Positions 14,901 through 20,290 of a stretch of DNA of 20,290 nucleotides are shown here, piece after piece. How positions within the stretch are numbered: the stretch's first letter is position 1; each line of letters starts with the position of its first letter. This stretch comes from a virus: IMG/VR virus record IMGVR_UViG_3300042554_002446, positions 1 to 20,290 of that record; one strand, written 5' to 3'. The translations under genes and the position numbers were made by a program. The notes below the pieces were generated by a model. It was not told the origin of the DNA. It worked only from the letters and a program-made list of their open reading frames with translations, and made no database searches.

Positions 14901-15310
14901 GGCTCGATCTCGGCTACGACGTCGAGATCTCTCGCTCGGGCGTCGCGCGGCTGGACCGGGCCGCGCCCCCGGCCCGGGCAGTCGACATCGCCTGGACCGA
15001 CGGCGTCGACATGTCGGCCAGCGCGGACCCCGACTACCTCAACCCCGCGACCTCGGGCACGCCGATGTCGCCCGGCACCCTCCGGGGGCAGGTCCGGTCG
15101 CTGGAGGGCATCCTGCGGCGCGTGCAAGGGCTGCCCGTGGCCTACCTGCCGCGCGTCGATCCGGTCTCGGGCGTGCAGTTCCTGAGCCTGCGCGAGCAGA
15201 TCGTGGTCGGGGCCCTGTCCCGCGAGGTCGGCCGCGATCACATCCTCGGCGACGAGCTGTCCGCCGAGCTGGTCCGCGTCCCCGTCCTGACGATCCGGGA
15301 GGAGCTGTGA
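11927..15310 (+). CDS. Large tail protein: Asp-box beta-propeller plus tail-tip-like C-terminal domain
   Basis: This 1127-residue product follows the tape measure. The N-terminal part is beta-rich. Asp-box motifs (S/T-x-D-x-G-x-T/S-W) occur at residues 209-216 (TADGGATW), 283-290 (SDDQGQTL, Leu for Trp), 384-391 (degenerate, ADDYGGGW) and 409-416 (SADYGQSW). They indicate a BNR/sialidase-type propeller spanning about 80-490. A jelly-roll, LamG-like region follows at about 495-670. The C terminus (about 985-1127) has IAWTDGVDMS, EGILRRVQGLPVAYLPRVDP and a VRVPVLTIREE ending, which resembles tail-tip (Dit-type) proteins in other phages. No arginine triad could be assigned, so sialidase activity is unproven; glycan binding is equally likely. 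The start is ATG 11927 with GGAGG at 11918-11922; the frame is open further upstream only inside the tape measure gene. Confidence 0.72.
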   Translation: MAAITRTQYQALVEPFGWAADASSFWAAESTYDEAGVVAGQPVAAQASALVLRATGSQTGTVQVRVQTGGHAGPGLGDCSLVQRPGTSGAYYGWEGPATVSGMDALNWATTNNVQTSHIAGLPGGGLIAAGCGGSTPTDGGTLWAWHRLSAATTWTRVTVWDATATGRAAYAPCVVAIDSLRAVLFAFVASPTTGLGAATRYSISSWETADGGATWTQRGEGLAPETDMRLGGATTSSGTPGRSVRRLRGAYRAGQILLVAHLRNLLVDGTYDRLDVLRQWASDDQGQTLTSISTGDGLASSGRDGGYHDIAVLGGQFVVFRLRSNGVPALQRLGSAFAPLTQADGYGLGVLATFADDNVTTATASHGSHSATYITDGDTAIVADDYGGGWLFVTQVAGTNRPTTVAWSADYGQSWAGYGRNPANTEVSTDAATVGRAVDTGDSRLYRLSAAPSLGRIVLLAQPLVDTATSTQDSLLAAFLGGWSTLTMPPVGDAGRTQDRACWDQTWLPIERPDDVSGWTTTATGTSSSTLSTSTAPFLTLSTTGIGSTHFFAPTASFLSKTHLIAEFSVGSITNGASATALVAVEARVTNGTVTRTVRVHLDATAYRLVDVNGGANLGDVTGLANEARQYRLALDRASGRVRVWHRTYQGQAGAEVRAWTLGASGTASDSGAATNNTYVTWGHLAAPALATTVTSAWGPVQLSRGRLDETAGAYGNAGSTRLWSASLAPSTDELWGRPVGAPGARSYVGLGLYLSAVDGPGRRTETWTCSTASTYPVQRVFPGSNRSPRRQWRSATATVKRLAVQVPGGVERELLTGYLAVVVRGANWRTGLIERRSGGVWSTLATIDLAAGRTSVAFQRYGRSVVPNGTSIGLRFDAQELAGWTVDFGSGVTRAMRIGANREGAWTNTGGAPRVEFDVTADPTGVPSSGNCSLWSPSGAWIIPSPGRCEGLRLTVDAQTTADGDIRLGQVLFGAAHILPVPPSWGQSQRLDLGYDVEISRSGVARLDRAAPPARAVDIAWTDGVDMSASADPDYLNPATSGTPMSPGTLRGQVRSLEGILRRVQGLPVAYLPRVDPVSGVQFLSLREQIVVGALSREVGRDHILGDELSAELVRVPVLTIREEL

Positions 15311-16908
15311 TCGCGTCGTGGGTCTGGACGCTGTCGATCGACTGGCACGGCGGGCCCTATCTGCTGTCGTCGGCGGACTTGCCCGGGTACGAGACCGTGC
15401 TCGATGCGATCGCCTTCGAGGAGCGGCTGGACATCTTGCCCGATGCGCCCTCCGACCAGCAGGTCTCGGTGCGCTTCGACCTCGGCGACCGGCTGCGCAC
15501 GCTCCTGGCGGCCGGCTGCGACCCGCGCACCATGACGGGCGTCCTGCGCTTGGTCCCGGTCGACGCCGAGGGTGAAGTGCTCGACGGGGCCCGGCTGGTC
15601 GCGCTGGGTCCGCTGCGGGGCCTGGTCTGGGGCAGCGTCGAGGCGCCGGGCGTCGTCGAGGGCTCGATCGGCGTCGGCGAGCAGGAGGAGACCCCGCTCC
15701 TGTCGCCGTCCGCTGTGATCTCGGCTGAGCTGTGGCCGACGGCGCCCGAGCAGGCGCACGGCGTCGCCTACCCGCTCGTCTTCGGTCGGCCGGGCGACGT
15801 CGTCGTCGACGACAATCGGCGGCGCGCAGGCAGCCCGGCGACCGTGATCACGACCTCGGGCGGCGGCAATCCGATCCTCGCGCTGGTGGCCGGACATCCG
15901 GTCGACGCGAGCGACGTGGAGGTCTACAACGCGACGACCGACACTTGGACGTCGGGCGTGGACGTGGCCACGACGGCCGACCTCGCTCGCGAGTGGCGCG
16001 AGGCGCTGGCCGACTCGGGCCTCGACTACGCCGTGGCCGAGCAGTTTCAGATCGGCGTTGAGGGCCGCTACGGGGCCGAGCTTGACGGCGCCCTCGGAGG
16101 CCTGTCGGTGATCGACGTTACCGGTCTGGCAGCCGTCGAAGACGAGCTGTTCGTCGCATGGACGTCGGGCCGGGCCCTGTCCGGCATGGCGACGGCCGGG
16201 GACCTCCTGCGGTACCTCCTGCGTCGGAGCGGGTGGGCGGTCGACGCGGGCCGGACCGAGGCCGTCTGCCGGGCACTGGGACACGACGTCGCGGGCTATG
16301 TCGACGATCCGGGCGTCTCGGTGCAGTCCTACCTCCAAGACGTTGTCCTGCCGCTTCTCCCCGTCGCACTGGCCCGCGGCCCGGCGGGCGTCTACCCGGT
16401 TCTGCTCGCGCCCGAGGCCCTCGACGGGGCCCCGACCTTCGCGCTCGTTGAGGGCGAGGACTGCGAGGCCATCGGGGCGGTCGGCGCCGAGGACCTCGTC
16501 GGGCCCCGCGCGGTCCGGGTGTCCTTCGGGTGGGACGCGTCGCGTGAACGGTACGAGGGGCAGGCGGCGACCGGGACCCTACCCGGTGCCCAGTACGGGC
16601 GCTCGACGACGCTCGGCAGCCGACAGCTCGCCACGCGCGGCAGTGGCCCCGTCGAGGACATCGAGGGCATCATCCTGCGCGACGTGCAGACCGCGCAGCA
16701 GGTGGGCGTGGAGCAGCATCGGCTCAGGAACTTCTCGCCGCTGCAACGGTCCTACGCGTGCCCCGCCGATCGCATCCTTGAGCTGGGCGACGTGGGCCGG
16801 GTGACCGACGCGGCGGTCGGCTGGTCGTCCAGGCCGGTGCTCGTCATCGGCCGAGAGTGGGACGGGGCCCGCTGGCTCTACCGTCTCGCGGCGTGGTCTG
16901 TCCCGTGA
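15307..16908 (+). CDS. Probable tail hub / tail-associated baseplate protein
   Basis: The 533-residue product starts at GTG overlapping the previous TGA (GTGA); the reading frame extends upstream only as a shadow. It opens with VWTLSIDWHGGPYLLSSADL, then a beta domain. GVAYPLVFGRPGDVVVDD (about residues 152-169) resembles a motif seen in hub-type tail proteins around where the tube closes. A helix (GDLLRYLLRRSGWAVDAGR) and VLPLLPVALARGPAGVYPVLL follow. The final part is beta-rich with RRSYACPADRILELGDVG-like sequence and ends LYRLAAWSVP. Position between the propeller protein and small tip genes fits the Tal/hub role. No peptidase motif is visible. The precise family is not recognised. Confidence 0.65.
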   Translation: MIASWVWTLSIDWHGGPYLLSSADLPGYETVLDAIAFEERLDILPDAPSDQQVSVRFDLGDRLRTLLAAGCDPRTMTGVLRLVPVDAEGEVLDGARLVALGPLRGLVWGSVEAPGVVEGSIGVGEQEETPLLSPSAVISAELWPTAPEQAHGVAYPLVFGRPGDVVVDDNRRRAGSPATVITTSGGGNPILALVAGHPVDASDVEVYNATTDTWTSGVDVATTADLAREWREALADSGLDYAVAEQFQIGVEGRYGAELDGALGGLSVIDVTGLAAVEDELFVAWTSGRALSGMATAGDLLRYLLRRSGWAVDAGRTEAVCRALGHDVAGYVDDPGVSVQSYLQDVVLPLLPVALARGPAGVYPVLLAPEALDGAPTFALVEGEDCEAIGAVGAEDLVGPRAVRVSFGWDASRERYEGQAATGTLPGAQYGRSTTLGSRQLATRGSGPVEDIEGIILRDVQTAQQVGVEQHRLRNFSPLQRSYACPADRILELGDVGRVTDAAVGWSSRPVLVIGREWDGARWLYRLAAWSVP

Positions 16909-16930
16909 TAGCATCCCTTCGGAGGCTCCG

Positions 16931-17245
16931 ATGGCCGATCTGAACCTAGCGGGCGTTGCTGCCCCGTGGACCTGCTCTTTCGTCCCCGGCGCGTCCGGCC
17001 GACTGACCGTCGACCCGGTCCTCCACGGCGAGATCCACGTCTGGATCGCGTCCGGCATCACGATGGAGTACGGCGTGGCGGCCTCGGACCCGGGCGCCGC
17101 GGTGCTGCCCCTTCCAACCGAGCAATACGTCCGCGTCTGGGAGGCCCCGTCTGGTCTCTCGGCGCCCCTGTCGCGGTGCGAGCTGACCTTCGAGGAGACC
17201 GGCGGCACCTCGGGCATCGTCTACGTCCGCGTGGTCGCCCGATGA
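16931..17245 (+). CDS. Small beta-rich tail-tip protein, function unknown
   Basis: The 104-residue product begins at ATG 16931 with GGAGG at 16921-16925, spacing five. It is all-beta by appearance: APWTCSFVPGASGRLTVDP, GEIHVWIASGITMEYGVA, EQYVRVWEAP and SGIVYVRVVAR. The repeated strand-turn pattern and lack of charged helices suggest a small sandwich or jelly-roll, probably a tail-tip accessory protein that sits between the hub and the receptor-binding protein. No family is recognised. Its ATGA overlap with the next gene suggests the two are made in a fixed ratio. Confidence 0.65.
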   Translation: MADLNLAGVAAPWTCSFVPGASGRLTVDPVLHGEIHVWIASGITMEYGVAASDPGAAVLPLPTEQYVRVWEAPSGLSAPLSRCELTFEETGGTSGIVYVRVVAR

Positions 17246-18321
17246 AGCCCCGCCCGTCCAGTCTCTACTCGATGGGCGCGGCCGCGGGTGGCGGCGGTGG
17301 GAGCGGTCCAGACCTGACCGCCCCCATCCCTCCCGTCCCCGTGTCGCTGGCCTCCGGCACGACCGCCCTGGGGAGCACCTCCATCGGTTCATGGTCGGCC
17401 TCAGTGACCGTCGCGGCAACGGTCACGGCCTCCAGCGGGTCACCCCCGACGGCGACCGTCACCGGCTCGGGCGCGGGTCCGTACTCTGTCTCGATCGCTT
17501 CGGGCCTCGCTGATGGGCGCACCTACGCCGTCACTCTGACGGGCACCGGGGCGGATGGCCAGGTGGCGCGGGTCGGGCTCTCTGTGGCCGTCGGCACGGC
17601 TGTCCCTGCCCCGGCTTGGAACACGCTCGTAGAGTACGACCTCACGACCGTGGACACGGCGACGGCGGTCACGGCGACCGGCGGCGACGTGGCCCTTACC
17701 GTGGGCGGCGCGGCGTTCCTGACGCTCAAAACCATCTTCGGCTCCGGGACTGGCAGCCTGACCCCAACCAACGGCTCCGGCGTCATCTTCTCCGGGTCGG
17801 CGGGCGGCATCCGGGCGGCGTTCGTGAACATCGACTGGGCCACGCTCGGCGCGGTCCTGGACACGGAAACGCTGGCAATCCTGATCGAATTTGGCTTCAC
17901 GAGCATCATCTCAGGCGGCACCATCCTCGCCACTGCTGCGACGGTGAACGCCAACGTCAACGCAAACCACAACTTCGGCGGCCGGTGGTCGCTCAGCGGA
18001 ACCACCTACGCAATCGCCCCAAGGTATTACAACTCCGCCGCTACCATCGGAACGGCGGTATCGTCGGGAACCACGGCCTTTTCGGGCAACTACTCGGCGG
18101 CGATGGTTGTCGGCCCCGGCGGACAGACGACATACATGCACGCCGGGGCGCTCCCAACGGACCCGTCGGGCTTCGGGCTTGGTCCGCGCAGGTACTCGCA
18201 GCCCGTCAGTACGTGGACTTCGGGCAGCCTGACCTACCCGGCCGGGCCGCCCAAACCGGCGTTCTGGGTCGAAGATGCCGTCTGTGTCTGGCGCAAAATC
18301 CGCATCATGCGTTGGAGTTAG
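17242..18321 (+). CDS. Probable receptor-binding / tail fibre protein
   Basis: The 359-residue product starts at ATG 17242 (ATGA overlap, no own ribosome site). A Gly-rich linker (GAAAGGGGGSG, residues 13-23) follows a basic N terminus. An Ig-like, Thr/Ser-rich domain spans about 36-110 (VTVAATVTASSGSPPTATVT). The rest (about 115-359) looks like a LamG or jelly-roll lectin fold, with strands rich in Gly, Ser, Thr, Asn and aromatics, ending WVEDAVCVWRKIRIMRWS. That layout is common in host-recognition proteins at the tail tip. The C-terminal half is markedly less GC-rich than the window and uses more A/T-ending codons, as expected for a recombining host-range gene. Confidence 0.65.
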   Translation: MKPRPSSLYSMGAAAGGGGGSGPDLTAPIPPVPVSLASGTTALGSTSIGSWSASVTVAATVTASSGSPPTATVTGSGAGPYSVSIASGLADGRTYAVTLTGTGADGQVARVGLSVAVGTAVPAPAWNTLVEYDLTTVDTATAVTATGGDVALTVGGAAFLTLKTIFGSGTGSLTPTNGSGVIFSGSAGGIRAAFVNIDWATLGAVLDTETLAILIEFGFTSIISGGTILATAATVNANVNANHNFGGRWSLSGTTYAIAPRYYNSAATIGTAVSSGTTAFSGNYSAAMVVGPGGQTTYMHAGALPTDPSGFGLGPRRYSQPVSTWTSGSLTYPAGPPKPAFWVEDAVCVWRKIRIMRWS

Positions 18322-18324
18322 GCC

Positions 18325-18531
18325 ATGCTCGTCTTCGACATTCAGGACGGCATTTACGACGATTCCGGCGAGGAGCACGTCGAGTATCGGGTTCGGATGC
18401 CGCGGGCTGAGGTGGATGCGCTCCTCGCAGCGCGGCGCCCCGGGCAGACCCCGGAGCTGCTCGCCGGCCCCGCTCAGGCCGTGGCAGAGCCGATCGCCGC
18501 GGCGCTCGACGACGCGCTGAGTGCCCCGTGA
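18325..18531 (+). CDS. Small acidic protein, function unknown
   Basis: The 68-residue product starts at ATG 18325 with GGAG at 18314-18317, three bases after the previous stop. It has an N-terminal beta hairpin (MLVFDIQDGIYDDSG..HVEYRVRMP) and an Ala-rich helical C terminus (VDALLAARRPGQ, then PIAAALDDAL). There is no membrane segment. Its place between the receptor-binding gene and the lysis genes gives no firm role; tail-fibre accessory or chaperone is one possibility. Confidence 0.6.
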   Translation: MLVFDIQDGIYDDSGEEHVEYRVRMPRAEVDALLAARRPGQTPELLAGPAQAVAEPIAAALDDALSAP

Positions 18532-18719
18532 AGCGCCTCAGCCGCACGACGCGCCGCAAGATCGCGCGTTTCCTCGGCCTCGTCGGCGTCTCCCTCGTCG
18601 ACGGGCGCCTCACGCCGGCCGAGATCTCGATGCTGGTCGGCTCGGCCGCGCAGGTGTACGAGGCCCTTCGCGCCGAGCGCGACGGCACGGCCCCGGCCGA
18701 CGAGGCGGACGGCGAGTGA
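18528..18719 (+). CDS. Small basic/helical protein before endolysin, function unknown
   Basis: The 63-residue product starts at GTG overlapping the previous TGA. A basic head (MKRLSRTTRRKIARF) is followed by LGLVGVSLVDGRLTPAEISML, which is too polar for a clear membrane span, then VGSAAQVYEALRAER and an acidic tail. It could be a holin-associated or regulatory peptide, but I see no motif that decides. It again overlaps the next gene by GTGA. Confidence 0.55.
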   Translation: MKRLSRTTRRKIARFLGLVGVSLVDGRLTPAEISMLVGSAAQVYEALRAERDGTAPADEADGE

Positions 18720-19132
18720 CGGGGCCCCGCTACCAGTGGGGGGCCCGGTCCGTGGCTCGCCTCGCGACGGTGCACCCGGCGCTGCGCGAGCTCATGGAGC
18801 GCGTGATCGCGCGGCCCGACCTGCCGCACGACCTGACCGTCCTTTGCGGGCACCGCGGCGAGGCCGAGCAGGCGGCCGCGGTGTCGTCGGGCGCCTCGCG
18901 GCTGCCGTGGCCGCGGTCGAAGCACAACAAGACGCCGTCGCTGGCCGTCGACGTGGCCCCCCTCGTCGGCGGGTCCGTCACCTGGGACTGGGCCGCCTAC
19001 CGGGCGATCGCCCCGCACGTCAAAGCGGAGTGGGCCGAGATGCAGCGCGAGGGCCGATACCCGGGCATGTCCCTGGTGTGGGGCGGCGACTGGGTCCGGT
19101 TCCCCGACGGGCCGCACTGGGAGCTGTCGTGA
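18716..19132 (+). CDS. Endolysin, M15-type L-alanyl-D-glutamate endopeptidase/carboxypeptidase
   Basis: The 138-residue enzyme should cut the peptide part of peptidoglycan at the end of infection. It carries SKHNKTPSLAVDVAP with H70 and D79, and WGGDWVRFPDGPHWEL with H134, the His/Asp/His zinc ligands of the M15 family. GHRGEAEQ near residues 45-52 resembles the family's G-(Y/H)-R-x-x-x-x-Q element. It is a single catalytic domain with no signal peptide or cell-wall-binding domain, like the T5-type endolysin, so it needs a holin. The chosen GTG start overlaps the preceding gene; the frame is open further upstream only as a shadow. Confidence 0.85.
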   Translation: MTGPRYQWGARSVARLATVHPALRELMERVIARPDLPHDLTVLCGHRGEAEQAAAVSSGASRLPWPRSKHNKTPSLAVDVAPLVGGSVTWDWAAYRAIAPHVKAEWAEMQREGRYPGMSLVWGGDWVRFPDGPHWELS

Positions 19133-19476
19133 TCCTTACTCTGGCCCTCGCGTCTGCCCTCGCGCAGGACCCCACTGCGACGACGTCCGCCCCGACGTCT
19201 GACCCGTGGACGTTGATCGGCGTCGGGCTCGGGTCGGCCATCGCGGCCGCGGTCGCCGAGCACCTCCGCTGGCGCCGCAACGCCGCCCCCGCCGACGACC
19301 TCTCGCCGCTGCTCGCGCGGTCCGCGGACGGCGGCATCCTCCTGCTCCAGCGCCTCGCGCGCATCGAGGAGTCGGTTCATGATCTCGCCTCTGCGCTCGC
19401 CGTCCTTGCCCGTGCTGTCTCCGACGACGCCACAATCTCCAGCGTCCGCCGACGGCGCCCGACCGGCGGGAACTGA
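19129..19476 (+). CDS. Holin candidate
   Basis: The 115-residue product starts at GTG overlapping the endolysin TGA. Residues 1-12 (VILTLALASALA) are hydrophobic with an A-L-A end like a signal-anchor segment. Residues 27-43 (WTLIGVGLGSAIAAAVA) form a clear membrane segment flanked by RWRR. The rest is an amphipathic helix with a basic tail (SSVRRRRPTGGN). One or two membrane segments, a basic C terminus and location after the endolysin fit a holin that releases the enzyme to the cell wall. A spanin-like inner-membrane component is the alternative, since the long C-terminal helix could face the periplasm. Confidence 0.6.
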   Translation: MILTLALASALAQDPTATTSAPTSDPWTLIGVGLGSAIAAAVAEHLRWRRNAAPADDLSPLLARSADGGILLLQRLARIEESVHDLASALAVLARAVSDDATISSVRRRRPTGGN

Positions 19477-19591
19477 CCCTCGGCCCGCGGTCCGCTCGGC
19501 GCTCGTCGAGATCGTCGCCGCGGTGCGCGCCCTCTCGGGCGACGACGCAGGCGATCGGCTGGAGCACGCGCTGCGGCTCGTCGGGCCCTGA
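19379..19591 (+). CDS. Small protein overlapping the holin candidate
   Basis: A 70-residue frame begins at ATG 19379 with GAGGAG at 19366-19371, spacing seven, both inside the holin gene, and runs 115 bases past its stop. The first 35 residues are Pro/Ser-rich (MISPLRSPSLPVLSPTTPQS), then a helix (AVRSALVEIVAAVRAL) and DRLEHALRLVGP. The nested placement recalls embedded outer-membrane spanins, but no lipobox cysteine or signal peptide is present. It may be an unrelated late gene. The good ribosome site and its occupation of the space up to the terminator support it as real. Confidence 0.5.
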   Translation: MISPLRSPSLPVLSPTTPQSPASADGARPAGTDPRPAVRSALVEIVAAVRALSGDDAGDRLEHALRLVGP

Positions 19592-19598
19592 CGAGGAA

Positions 19599-19626
19599 CC
19601 CCCACCCGGACCATTCCGGATGGGGG
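19599..19626. terminator. Bidirectional terminator-like hairpin between convergent operons
   Basis: CCCCCACCCGGA (19599-19610) pairs with TCCGGATGGGGG (19615-19626) with one C-A mismatch and a CCAT loop. AGG 19594-19596 and CCT 19627-19629 can extend it around a two-base bulge. It lies between the end of the rightward late operon and the end of the leftward genes. No T-run follows on either strand, so it may work with Rho, or simply as an RNA 3'-end stabiliser. Confidence 0.7.
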
Positions 19627-19668
19627 CCTATCGGATGCGGGGCCCGGCGCAGACCACGCGTGAAGATG

Positions 19669-19875
19669 CTACCCGGCTGACTGGGCCTCGTCCAGTGTCG
19701 CGACGATGCGCTGCGCCGTCTCGATCGCGACCTCGGCAGTGGGCGACTGAGACGAGATCACGACGACGTCTTCGCTCGCGCCGCAGAGCGGCGACCACTG
19801 GAGAGTCCAGCGGACGCAGGTCGGGCGCTGGTGCAGCTCGATCGTGCCCCAGGGGCCGAGATGGTGGGTCGTCAT
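19669..19875 (-). CDS. Small protein of leftward operon, function unknown
   Basis: The 68-residue product starts at the minus-strand ATG ending at 19875, overlapping the stop of the upstream gene by ATGA, with GGGAG eight bases ahead. MTTHHLGPWGTIELHQRP, VRWTLQWSP, EDVVVISSQSP and a final helix EVAIETAQRIVATLDEA suggest a compact strand-strand-strand-helix fold. No family is recognised. Small genes of this kind commonly lie in the early or middle region of phages, opposite to the late operon. Confidence 0.6.
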   Translation of the reverse strand: MTTHHLGPWGTIELHQRPTCVRWTLQWSPLCGASEDVVVISSQSPTAEVAIETAQRIVATLDEAQSAG

Positions 19876-20255
19876 GGGGCGGACTCCCGGTGGCGCCCGG
19901 CCTCGATGGCCTGCGCTGCCTCACAGAGCGCGTAGTCCTCAGGCACAAGGCCTTCGCCGCGGTACTCCACAGCCAGGTCTCGCAGCCACGTAACGATCGC
20001 CTCGCGCTCTCGGATGCGCTCCGCGCGCAGCTCACGTCGCGCGTCAACCGCCGCGCGCTCGGCCCGATCCAGGGCGGCCTCAAGTTCTGCGGCCCGGCGA
20101 CGCGTCGCCGCAGCTCGACGGGCGGCCGGTGTGACCGCCGCGTAGGGCACGGCTGGGGATGCCGAGACGTCCCACCCCGCCCGGTCCTCGCCGTCGCACA
20201 ACCCGTAGCGAAGCGCGGTGCGCCAGCCACGGCGGCCTGCCGAGCTGGCAGCCAT
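19872..20255 (-). CDS. Coiled-coil-rich protein of leftward operon, possibly partial
   Basis: The 127-residue reading from the minus-strand ATG at 20255 has an N-terminal WRTALRYGLCDGEDRAGWD segment. A long Arg/Ala/Glu-rich coiled-coil region follows at about 40-85 (RRRAAELEAALDRAERAAVD), then a C-terminal part with VTWLRDLAVEYRGEG and YALCEAAQAIEAGRH. The frame stays open to the window edge, where it would read LLPEERWWLHT before the methionine. The only good Shine-Dalgarno sequence nearby (GAGGAG) is 18 bases from this ATG. The true start may therefore lie outside the window. The function is unknown. Confidence 0.6.
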   Translation of the reverse strand: MAASSAGRRGWRTALRYGLCDGEDRAGWDVSASPAVPYAAVTPAARRAAATRRRAAELEAALDRAERAAVDARRELRAERIREREAIVTWLRDLAVEYRGEGLVPEDYALCEAAQAIEAGRHRESAP

Positions 20256-20290
20256 CGTGTGCAGCCACCATCGCTCCTCGGGCAGCAGCG

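Noticed and set aside
11696-15241. Very long minus-strand open frame (1181 codons) opposite the propeller tail protein
   Set aside because: Its product is Arg/Pro/Gly-rich low-complexity sequence, as expected from reading the antisense of GC-rich codons. The plus strand has Asp-box motifs, an ATG with ribosome site and operon continuity.
14647-15306. Upstream extension of the hub gene from ATG 14647
   Set aside because: 220 residues of Arg/Gly/Pro-rich shadow sequence inside the propeller gene; GTG 15307 gives the standard GTGA overlap.
16906-16914. Extended -10-like TGATAGCAT before the small tail-tip gene
   Set aside because: No acceptable -35 hexamer 16-18 bases upstream; the sequence includes the stop codon of the previous gene, so the match may be incidental.
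16915-16925. CTTCGG tetraloop-like terminator in the gap before 16931
   Set aside because: Only two to three pairs can form around the loop and there is no T-run; the bases are better explained as the GGAGG ribosome site.
1-20290. CRISPR array, tRNA, insertion sequence, integrase or attachment site
   Set aside because: No spaced direct repeats, cloverleaf, transposase or recombinase motif was found on either strand.

Overview
The window is the late (virion and lysis) module of a long-tailed double-stranded DNA phage or prophage. Base composition is high in G+C, around 70% by eye, with many GTG starts and tightly packed or overlapping genes. The tape measure, tail-tube-like protein and tail chaperone pair, with no sheath or baseplate-wedge genes, point to a non-contractile tail (siphovirus). 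If the usual rule of about 1.5 angstrom of tail per tape-measure residue applies, the tail is roughly 100 nm long. The host cannot be named from sequence alone. The M15-type peptidoglycan endopeptidase and G+C content suggest a high-GC bacterium. No integrase, repressor, tRNA, CRISPR array or insertion sequence was seen.

Layout, plus strand. DNA packaging: a probable small terminase (48-668) and the large terminase (665-2068). Head: portal (2091-3497), a small conserved-motif protein (3497-3877), scaffold (3883-4470), a candidate promoter with a 76-base gap, then the major capsid protein (4547-5476). Next are two more probable virion proteins (5512-6174, 6202-6654). Neck: head-tail adaptor (6651-7391) and probable tail terminator (7385-7819). 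Tail: a beta-rich protein (7829-8317), probable tail tube (8325-8804), tail assembly chaperone with a -1 frameshift candidate (8832-9239 and 9239-9367), an HK97-gp10-like protein (9354-9914), tape measure (9916-11925), a 1127-residue Asp-box propeller tail protein (11927-15310), a probable hub protein (15307-16908), a small protein (16931-17245) and a probable receptor-binding protein (17242-18321). Lysis: two small unknown genes, an M15 endopeptidase (18716-19132), a holin candidate (19129-19476) and an overlapping small ORF (19379-19591).

A strong hairpin (19599-19626) then separates this rightward operon from two small leftward genes (19669-19875 and 19872-20255). The second leftward gene may run off the window edge.

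The points most worth a second look are: a 23-base exact duplication that puts the Shine-Dalgarno sequence in a hairpin loop in front of two virion genes; a textbook slippery heptamer GGGTTTC in the tail chaperone gene; a giant tail protein joining a sialidase-type Asp-box propeller to a probable tail-tip domain; and a lower-GC distal part of the receptor-binding gene. I see nothing that is clearly a new defence or mobile system.
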